A DNA stretch of 64,000 bases, taken from NCBI GenBank assembly GCA_932521025.1, contig OW051471.1:4402001-4466000 (forward strand). The letters are read 5' to 3'. Both the position numbers and the translations under genes were made by a program. This stretch comes from Oscheius onirici. Taxonomy: Eukaryota; Nematoda; Chromadorea; Rhabditida; Rhabditidae. Within the stretch, counting starts at the first letter, position 1, and each line of letters begins with the position of its first letter. The notes beneath the pieces are model-generated. The model saw only the letters and a list, made by a program, of their open reading frames with translations. It did no database searches and was not told the DNA's origin. Positions 55,350 to 64,000 of this stretch are shown one piece after another.

Positions 55350-57936
55350 TTAGCGACTAAAAGGGAACGAGGACATTGACGACTGCGATTGTGGCTGTGT
55401 TCGTTGGTGAGACGTCGGTATGATGGCATATTGAGCCATAATCGGAATATGGTCTGATGGCACATGTGGATGAGGAAATCCTGCAAATCTATACTTTTGA
55501 GAAAAAAAATGAACGAACCGATAATTTTGTGCTGTGTAATCCAGTTGGCATCGAACGGTCCGAGTGTTCCCAGTCGAGCAAGACTCTGAGGTGAAGAAAA
55601 GATGTAGTCGATCATTCCTTTGAAGTTCATCGTGTAATTAGTGAATGGAACGGTGTTGCTGTCCACAGCTGATTCGAGTCGAAGAGCGTGTTGAAGGACA
55701 TTGGGATCTTGTGAAAGCGAGAACTGGTCCAGACTGGCATCATCTTTGAAGCCTTTGAGATCGGGATGATTGCGATTCACGAATCCTCTTGACAGATACT
55801 CAAAAACACCTAGAAAAATTAATTATGTCTTCTTTTTTTGAGGTGAGATAAGTTTGCACACAAAGCCTCATGTATGCTGAACGCGTGGCGAGCACGCGTC
55901 TTATTGTGTTTTTTTGCGGAAAGAAAAGACACTGGAGGTGCAAATTGCAAATCAAGCACATACCCGAATTAGGTAGAGAATTGAGATCTCCACAAATGAG
56001 CATCGGAGTTTGTTGAACCGAAATCTTGAACTTTTCGGCCACCTCGTGTAAGAGTTTCTGCAGTTCAGAGGCCAACATCATCGTCTGTACCAGTTTCACA
56101 TCACAGAACTCGGGATCCCAATGAATATGGGCTGTACAAATGACCAGAGGACTCCCAACAACATTGTCCGTCGCTGATACGCTTACTCTTCCTAAATTTC
56201 ATAATTATAAGCGAGTAACAGCAGAACGTACGGGAAGTGTAGACACTGTCTTTGATTTTGAGTACGGCACAAAGGGCGATATTGTCTCGCGGCATCACAC
56301 GATTCATCATATGTTCTGATTTGGAGGCCTTGTTCATGACGATCGAGTTGAATTCGATTAGCGTATGACGATCAACGTCAAACTTATCGCTCTTCCAGAA
56401 AATTGCCAGACCATCGACGTATTTACGTTCCTCCTCTGTCATCGTCTTAGCTCTCGACTTCGGGGAAAATATTCCCACATATCCCAGTGCCTTGAGCTCC
56501 GGCTCGAAAAGCAGCTTGTACTGGGCAGTCTCAACTTCCTACAATGGATTTTATAATACAGATAAAGAATGTTCTAACCTGCAGAGTTATGATGTCGGCC
56601 TCGTAGTTTTTGATATCTTGGAGGATTTTGACCTTGCGATATTCCCAGTTGAGTGCCCAAGATGGACAGTACGAGTACTGGTTGAATGTTGCATATTTGT
56701 CGCAAAGAACGTTGTAACACAAACATGTGAATGTTGCTAAATAAGTCAATGAATGGAAAATAGAAAAATTACCGATAGGTCTATCTGGATCAGCATGTCG
56801 AATCATAACCCATGACCGTGACGTAGGTGGCACCGTATTAACTAAAAAGCATGAATACGTAGGTGAAAACATCACCGTAGTGTGTTCTAATCACAATCAT
56901 ATTCGTGTGAATTTAGAGCTAGCTTTTCACAGCAATATGTTCGTGGTTGTGACGCAAAATACTGACGATTAAGAATAGCATACCATCGTTTTGCACGACG
57001 TGTGAATCTCTGGCCTGGTATTTTCGCCAGTGGCTCAATTAGAGTCATTTCAGAACGGCGGAGCAGCGAACACGAATAGCAGCGGTCTTTCAAATATTTG
57101 GTGCATTGTGCTAATCGGAGACGGAGCAAACAAAAAAAACCGAAACCGCTAAGAAACGTCTACGCTATTTGTTCAAAATGATAAACATACTCGCTAAATG
57201 GTCGAGGAGATACTGCAGTAGTTTCGCATGACCGTTGGTCTCATGATAGATCTTCTGTATTTCTGGTGACAGTGGATTTCCTTGAAGACCTGAAACTTGA
57301 TGATGAGACTTTTTGAGGAAAAGACGGACCGAGAGTTTGGATTCGGAAAAGTTTTCCTAGTTCGTATGGTAGTACTCGCAGTTGATTGCTGTTGAGGTAG
57401 AGATGGCAGAGGGTGATCATATCGCCCAGTTCTGCGGGAAGACTGCGCAGCTTGTTGTGTGAGAGATCGAGCATTGTCAGATTTTTAAGCTGAAAACTTG
57501 TTTATTAAGAGCAAGAAATAATCGACTAACTTGACAGATTTCTGGCGGTACCCGTTGAAGTTGATTACCGTTGAGAAATAGAGCTGTCAGCTTATCGCAT
57601 TGCCACAAGTTGTTAGAAAGGTTTTTCACTTTCCCTAAAATTAACAATTAGTATTGTTTAGCAAGAGCTAACCGTGTATCTCCATTTCGACCCATCGTGT
57701 ACTTTTCCCTTGTGCTAGCTCTTCGTCGGTGAGGTAGCGATGTACTCGGTGTAGACCTGGAATCGTAATTACTCAAGATCCTTTATTTCCTGAGCTATTT
57801 ACAACAAAAATAAAAAAAACGAACCGTTACTCAGTTGTTTCTTTCCATTGTTCTTATCTGTTAGACTGACGGGATATCCTATACCCGCGTGGTTGTCTTT
57901 GTATTCTCCTTGGCCGAGAGGATCGCCGTTGTGCAT
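55350..57936 (-). CDS. CNOT6: CCR4-NOT deadenylase CCR4 (CNOT6/6L)
   Basis: CCR4 is the EEP-family poly(A) exonuclease of CCR4-NOT. Start MHNGDPLGQGEYKDNHAG; then RVHRYLTDEELAQGKSTRWV and EMEIHGKVKNLSNNLWQCDK. Leucine-rich repeats (LTMLDLSHNKLRSLPAELGD, HLYLNSNQLRVLPYELGKLF) contact CAF1. The nuclease domain has CLCYNVLCDKYAT, WALNWEYRKVKILQDIKNYE, catalytic ITLQEVET, SPKSRAKTMTEEERKYVDGL, HIHWDPEFCDVKLVQTMM, ICGDLNSLPNSGV, TNYTMNFKGMIDYIF and PSDHIPIMAQY. It ends SSMSSFPFSR. About 560 residues. Acceptor CCCGTTTCAG lies 15 nt before the ATG. The intron of about 56845-57190 holds an 80-residue open frame of unknown meaning. Confidence 0.91.
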
Positions 57937-58687
57937 CCTCAAGGGCTGCCTGAAACGGGCGAGAATTACATAAGAAGATATTTTGATAAACAAAACATGT
58001 CGCGTCAACGGATCAATACTTTCTCAGGACTTGCAATGACCGCTACGTGTGTTTGTAAAATTTGGCAAACAATTTAGACCTACATGTTCGTTCTACAGCG
58101 TATTTTCCAGTAAAAAGGAATCAAAGAAACTAGAAATTTTTGTGTGTAGCAATTGTCAGCTGGCGAGCATCCAGGCGAGCCCCGAACGCCGCTGAAGTGA
58201 TATGCGAGCAAGAGATAAGTGAACAATGTGTGTTTTTGTTTGATAGTTTCGATAAGAAAAGACTTTTGATGCGGACACGCACGATTAGGTATGCACGGTG
58301 GCCGAACAAACAGGTCGGAGTCTTCGTAAACCGTGCGAGAATTCATTATAACCACGGAGCAGCGTATAACTTTCTAGTGGGAAAACGGATTCGGAGCGGT
58401 GGTAAAGTAGAGGATTTCATGGAAAAATTTGCATTTTTAGTAAAGAAGAACCGTGCTGAAGGAGCTTTTTGTCAGCTCGTCAAAATGGCGCCTCGTACGC
58501 AATCAAAGACGCGATTTTGCGTACAAAATGCCAACGGAAAATTGTCCTCTCCAGAATTCAGTCTGCATTCATTTTTTTCTTCGCATTTTTGATGATTTGT
58601 CTGCATCTTTCTGCGAAGAAATAGCCGTATAACTCTTTCTTGCTTTCCTAAACAGCAACAGCAACATAAATTCTATTTTCAGGGTGT

Positions 58688-61600
58688 ATGTCTAATCCCT
58701 ATCAACCACCAAAAGTAGGTTTTCCGCAGGCTTATGGTGCCAGCGCCTACCAACCGGTTGAACAATTTTCCCAGTATCAGGATGTCGGACCGAATGCACC
58801 TCCCGGCTACGCCAACAATGGGTAAGAAACAGTGATGTGCGGAAATTTTTTTTCCGCGCGGAAACGCGGGAATAAAAACTTTTTTAATATTTTTCGAAAT
58901 AAAAAACAATAAAAAATCGAAATAAAAAACCATTTTTTTGGACCTTCGAAATTTCCACAAAAATAATTGACAACATTTCTTGCTATTTTTCAACTTTACC
59001 GCTTGTATTTTAACGGCAAGAGGACTCTAACATCTAAAATTACCAATCTCTCTACTACTGGTGCACTCCAGGCTTGCACCGGAGCTGGGGCGGGCGGGCA
59101 AATTCAGCGCTGAATTCTGGGGCGGGCGAGGGGGGGGGGGGGGGCAAATTCAGAGCTGAAATATTAGTTTTTATTGATTTTTTTGGTTATCTTTGTAGAA
59201 GACGTTGTTAATACAATGTAATACAACGTCTTCTACAAAGATAACCGAAAAAAAACTAATATTTCAGCTCTGAATTTGGCCGCCCGCCCCAGAATTCAGC
59301 ACTGACTGTGCCCGCCCCATTTGGCTCAAGCCTGGTGCACTCTGTTTATGTTTGTTTGTCCGGGACCGCAAATGACAAATCAGAAATTGTCAGGATTACG
59401 GTTTGTTAAAAAAAAAGCTCGACCGTGACCCACCCTACCTTTATAACATGGAAACGTAGGATACTCAGCCAAGTTTTCTGTTATTATTCCGGTCTCGCCG
59501 CGAACTAAATGGGTTACGGTCGAGCCGTTATCTCCTCTTCCGTTCTCGGAAGAGAGATGGGCAGTCTTGCCCCAAGCAAGCTCACCGTCGGCTGAGACTT
59601 TCTTTACAATAAACATGTGAATAACTCCAACTTCTATTATTGTTAACTCGACTGGCTGGTATCTGGGAGAGAGAAGTACTATCTCTGGTTAGGGATTGAT
59701 CGCTAGCACCCCTCCTAACTAGTATGGTAATAGAGCTCTTTTTTTAAAACAAACCATAGATGGTCCCTTCTGAACTTGGAGTGACAGCGAAATAGGTAGG
59801 GATTGTCAAAAGATTAGATTTGGATGAGTATATAGGACTTGAACAGAATTTATACAACAAGGTTGGCAACGCCCTTCCAGGGCTAAAGTAGAAATTCATG
59901 ACTTCTCTTTCCTTCCCCCTTTGTTACTCTCCTCCAATCACTCTCCCTGACCCTCCAAAGAAACTACCAAAATTGTATTGGAACCCGCTCCCTCCCAAGC
60001 CTAATTTCAAAATGTAGGAACTGAACGGGTCGCCCTGCCCGTTCCTAGCTTTAATGAGTCTCAGTCTTACCTGTTCCTTCTCCTCTTCCCTTCTCACTCC
60101 GTTCCAGTCACCCCCTGTCCCTCCAAAAAACTATCCAACTCATAAGAACGCTTCGCGCACTTGCTTTACCTGTCGCGACTTGTAGAGATGAGACTCTGGG
60201 ACAGCGACGTGATAGAGAAAACAAGAAATCTCTAATTTTAGCCCTGGAAGAGCGGTGCTATCCTTGTTAAAGGAAGTCTTCGGCTATGCCAAAACCGCTG
60301 CGGGACCATTTGGCATTGGTCCCGTCACGATCTTGCATATTTTTCATTTTTTGACGCTTTGCACTTGTTTTATCGTTTTCGAACCATGTTTAATCGATTT
60401 CGCATCAAATTTTACACCAGTTATGTCTATTCCGACATCAAAATTGCTGTGCTTAGCAAAGAACAAAATAAAAAACAGAAACACTGTTTTCACTTTTTCC
60501 TTACAATTCTATTAGATTGTTGCTTTCGGAATATACTTATCTGATGTAAAATTTGATGCCGAATCGATTAAACATGGTTTGGAAACGAACAAATGAGTGT
60601 AAAACGTTGAAAACGCGAAAATAAAATTTTTATGATGAGATCGCGGTGGGACCCGCTATAATCGTGACGGAACCCGTGCAATTGGTCTCGCAGCGATTTG
60701 TCGAAGCCGGACACGCTTTAAAGCGAGTGTAACCCTACTGCGCCGTGAGAGCAAGCTGGCGCGCAGCGAGCCCAAAATAATGGCGGGAAGCGCAATAAAC
60801 ATTGACAAAATGGGGTTTCACTGCTTTTCTGTCGTTTTCTTCTGTTCTCATGATGTTTATCGTAAAAAAACATGTTGAAAATAGTCAGTGGAAGAAAACA
60901 CCTTGAATCGGACGAAAATGGCCGGGTTTTGACATTTTTGTGTAAAAAAGACCGTTTTACTGCTAGATTGACTTTCTTCTGCTAATATTTTGCTATTTCT
61001 CGTTGTATTTTGTCAGAAGGATTAATTCACCTGGAGAAATAGGTAGGAAGGAAGAAAAAAAATTGATGAAAAACGACGTTTTCGCAATTTTTGGAATAAA
61101 ATGTTTTGAAAAGCCGCGCAAAAGTACAGTAGAATCAGCACGCCTTTTTTTCGCAGGTTTCGTACTCGCTTTAAATTTATTTTTGGAGGAAATGAAACCT
61201 GTGTGACTCATACTGTCCCTGTCTCGTTTGATCCAGCACGACTAGGCTCAGCTATATTTGTCTTTCGAAACCTACAAAACAGCATTTTTGATAATTTCGC
61301 CGAATTCCTCGCGGAAACGCGGAAATCGAAACAGGAAAATTTCCGTGCTCCGCGGAAAAAAATTTTGGGCAAAGATTTTGGTTATTTCCGCACATCACTG
61401 GTAAGAATTCTTCAAATTTTTGTTATATTATTGAGTCTAGACATCCCTCTTTAAATCAAAACGGCCCCAGTTTTCCTCAACCGGTTGCTCCCGCTCCTCA
61501 GTTCGAACCACAACCTCCAGGCCAGGCATGATCTGTTTATTTGTTCGACGCATTAAAATGTTTAGAATTATCCACAACCGTCGGCATTTTCATCCGCATT

Positions 61601-64000
61601 CAAGCCTGCGCCCGTAAATAATGGAGTCCCTCCGGTGGTAATTAGCTGTTTTTCGAAAGACATGTTTGCTTCAGACGAACGGAAATACGTTGCCAGCTCC
61701 TCCAGGCCAGCGTCACAATGCGCCCGTACAGCACCAGCTACCCAGTTATCCTGCTCCTCCGTCGATTCATTCACAACCTGTTACGCCAGTAGCCCCGGCG
61801 CCTGCTACAAGTCTGCGACCTTTTAAATCGTTTGTAGCATTTTTTCAGCTTCTGGTCCCCATTTTCCCCCTCCTGGTAATTATATTCAGCCCAAGCCGCC
61901 AGGTAAACCTTTTTCTATTTGTTATACCATCCCCGTATTTCAGGTGCTGCGCCGACGGCTTATCAGCCACCGAATATGGGATATAATCAGGCAACAGCCT
62001 TCAACGCGCAGCATCCGGCTCAGCCATATGCTCAGCCGACGGCACAGGTACACCAACAGCAACCAACGTATGGACAACAGCCCGTTTCGCCGAACTATGG
62101 AACACCGACAGGCTATCCTGGAGCAAATTCTCTTCAGCAAGCAATGGGTCAAATGGTAAGACTTATTCTGTTCGAAAATCAATTTATAGAACATTGCGGG
62201 ACAGTATCAGCCGAGTGGATACGGCCAGCTTTCTGACATTGTCGACCTGATAAGCTTCAAAAATCCCGGTGGAGCAATGCCAGATGTTCCTATCAGACTC
62301 ACTCAAAATATGGCGAATAACCAGGCGAGGGTTGATCCGAAGTAACTTTGTTCTCATAAAGATAATCAAATTGATTCAGCATATTCCGCAGCACGATGAA
62401 TGCTATTCCATGTAATGAGGAGTTGTTGAAGAAAAGTCGTTTGCCGTTCGGATTGACTCTTCATCCGTTTCGGGACATGAAGGTAAGATATTTATCTTCG
62501 GACAAGAATTTTTTTTTTAGAATCTAAACATTATTCAAACTTCGACTATCGTACGTTGCCGCTATTGTCGTACCTACATCAATCCTTTTGTGAGCTTCCC
62601 CGATTCTCGTCATTGGAAGTGTAATCTCTGCAATCGGCAAAACGATCGTGAGATTCTACTAGTTTTCCTCATTTTCACCTAATTTCAGTGTCGGATGATT
62701 TCTGCTGGGATCCTGCGACCAAGTCTTTTGGAGATCCGACTGCTCGTCCTGAGATCAAACACGCAACCGTCGAATTCATTGCTCCCTCGGAATATATGGT
62801 AAATGAAGTTTTTCAATTTATCATCTACTAATTGATTTTTAGCCCGTTCGCATGGCTAACAAGCAACCCGAGGTAGATAATCCTCTGGTTCCTTTGTCCG
62901 TTTATGCTTTTACATTTCTTGCTGAACTCTTTTTTTGCACAAATACTCCAAGTTTATACTCCTATTTGTAGCTCCGTCCTCCCCAGCCTGCCGTCTATGT
63001 CTTCATCCTTGACGTCAGTGCGGCAGCTATCGAATCTGGATATCTATACGCTTTTACTGAGCAGATTCTGATAAATCTGGATCAGTTGCCGGGAGATGAT
63101 CGAGCCTTGGTGTGCTTTGTCGCCGTTGATTCTTATGTGCATTTCTTCCAATTCGAGAACGATTCTCCTCCGAGAGAACTCGTCGTTGACGATGTAGACG
63201 GTTGGTTTTATATTTTTCCTATTAACCAAATTGACATAGATATCTATCTGCCGACAAATTCCGGTCTTCTCGTCAGTTTAAAGAAACAAAAAGATGCCAT
63301 TCGGTCATTTGTAAAAGAGTTGCCGCAGATCTTCGACAAACCGACGTCGACAGCTAATTGTCTTGGAGCTGCTCTATCGGCCGTCAAAGAGCTCATTGTT
63401 AGTTGCTTTGAAGCATTTGGAAAAGAATGTTTAGTTCGACGTCGGTGGAAGAATAACTGTTTTCCAATGTACACTGCCAACCCTTGGACCTGGCGCTTTG
63501 AAATCTCGAGAAGATCCGAACCAGCGAGCCGGCCAAGAGGTTCAGAATCTCGGTCCGGCTACAGACTTCTATAAACGACTGGCATTGGAATGTACGGGAC
63601 AGCAAATTGCGCTTGATCTCTTCATGCTCAACACACAATATGCCGATATCGCCTCAATATGTTTGTTTCATTTTGTTTCAAATCTAATCCATTTTTTTCA
63701 GCCGAAATTGCCAAGTTCTCGACAGGATGTGTGTACCATTTCCCCAACTACCAGTGTTTCGATATGATCCAAGTTCGTATTTTATTTTCATTCTAGAAAA
63801 TAACTCACGTTTCAGGTGAAACGGTTCGAGAAGATTTTCACGCGATATCTCACACGAAAAATCGGCTTCGAAGCTGTATTGCGAATTCGTTGCTCACGCG
63901 GGCTGGCTCTTTCCGCATTCTACGGAAACTTCTTCGTTCGATCGACGGATCTTCTCGCTTGTGCCAATATCAACCCGGATTCGGCTCTTGCTGTTCAAGT
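58688..64000 (+). CDS. SEC24: Sec24A/B-type COPII coat subunit, copy 2, full N-terminus (3' end outside window)
   Basis: This copy keeps the proline-rich N-terminal domain that copy 1 lacks: MSNPYQPPKVGFPQAYGASA, VEQFSQYQDVGPNAPPGYAN, then after a 2.6-kb intron HPSLNQNGPSFPQPVAPAPQ, QNYPQPSAFSSAFKPAPVNN, QRHNAPVQHQLPSYPAPP, PPGAAPTAYQPPNMGYNQ and VHQQQPTYGQQPVSPNYG. From 62113 it is nearly identical to copy 1 (offset 51547), through the zinc finger and trunk to the window edge. A Gly replaces the Arg of copy 1 in NIAGQYQPSG. Intron 58822-61440 contains a hAT-like element; intron 61526-61565 appears to use a GC donor. Divergent from CNOT6, start codons about 750 bp apart. Confidence 0.88.
59069..59345. 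mobile_element. Palindromic element nested in the hAT-like element
   Basis: Arms contain GGCGGGCAAATTCAG..CTGAATTC and AAATATTAGTTTTT..ATCTTTGTAGAAGACGTTG with their complements around a centre near 59213. A poly-G run of about 14 lies in the left arm. Confidence 0.7.
59866..60262 (-). mobile_element. Dispersed repeat with GCCCTTCCAGGGC ends, nested
   Basis: Ends CAACGCCCTTCCAGGGCTAAA and TTTTAGCCCTGGAAGAGCG are inverted copies. Interior blocks match 16385-16670 and, in reverse, 30550-30830. This is the best-bounded copy of that family. Confidence 0.6.
60250..61178. mobile_element. Two adjoining hairpin elements, nested
   Basis: The first (about 60250-60720) has GGGACC..ATTGGTCCCGTCACGAT arms like the unit at 33780-34060. 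The second (about 60720-61178) has TTTAAAGCGAGT and ACTCGCTTTAAA ends and matches the PTP-intron MITE at 1330-1780. Open frames within are repeat by-products. Confidence 0.65.

Larger units (their letters stand above)
58830..61400. mobile_element. hAT-like non-autonomous element with nested repeats
   Basis: The ends are CAGTGATGTGCGGAAAT and its complement, 17 bp, perfect. Flanks are GTAAGAAA (58822-58829) and GTAAGAAT (61401-61408), an 8-bp target duplication with one mismatch. CAGTG..CACTG ends and 8-bp duplications are typical of hAT transposons. No transposase frame is visible. At least four other repeats are nested inside. Confidence 0.85.

Noticed and set aside
1-64000. CRISPR arrays, bacterial operons, rRNA genes, viral genes
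   Set aside because: No regularly spaced repeats, rRNA-like stretches or viral-type frames were seen; all recognisable genes are intron-bearing animal genes.

Overview
This is a gene-dense piece of a small animal genome. Introns are mostly 34-46 nt with T-rich TTTTAG or TTTCAG acceptors, neighbouring genes lie a few hundred bases apart, and many start codons sit just downstream of a consensus 3' splice site, which suggests spliced-leader trans-splicing. Together these fit a nematode, possibly a clade I (Dorylaimia) type, but the species is inferred, not shown. Gene identities come from reading conserved motifs; no database search was run. Exon ends are read by eye and may be off by a few bases.

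Layout: 1-3.0 kb, 3' part of a protein tyrosine phosphatase (+) with two MITEs in one intron; 3.4-3.9 kb, Ly6-like GPI protein (+); 4.06-4.86 kb, KEOPS subunit Cgi121/TPRKB (-); 5-7 kb, repeats; 6.99-7.64 kb, intronless type I membrane protein (+); 8.5-8.8 kb, small secreted protein (-); 10.5-13.5 kb, Sec24 copy 1 (+), shortened at its N-terminus; 13.8-16.3 kb, a mosaic of gene fragments (plastin exon 1, SND1 5' end), a tRNA-like SINE, a palindromic MITE and a minisatellite; 17.0-18.6 kb, TMEM231 (+); 18.8-21.0 kb, multi-pass membrane protein (-); 22.8-24.5 kb, CCCH zinc-finger protein of the ZC3H4/Su(sable) type (+); 26.1-28.5 kb, plastin/fimbrin (+); 28.7-30.8 kb, repeats.

From 37.5 down to 30.9 kb the minus strand carries SSR4, FAM210, MAIP1, a Rab19/43-like GTPase and EMC3, separated by 192, 190, 206 and 211 bp. 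This looks like a polycistronic unit concerned with ER and mitochondrial membrane-protein handling. On the plus strand follow CNOT7, ZNF593, NT5DC2/3 and, after the opposing PPIL1, ATG3. KIF21 (-) occupies 44.2-52.2 kb with an oppositely oriented two-pass membrane protein nested in an intron. Then come a broken SNF2-helicase tail (53.3-53.5 kb), a TATA-driven glycine-rich secreted protein (54.2-54.8 kb), CNOT6 (-, 55.4-57.9 kb) and Sec24 copy 2 (+, from 58.7 kb and running off the window).

The most notable structures are the near-identical Sec24 copies 51.5 kb apart, a 2.57-kb hAT-like element whose insertion duplicated a Sec24 splice donor, the evenly spaced five-gene array, and a MITE family with TGGTAATAC ends and a clean 6-bp target duplication.
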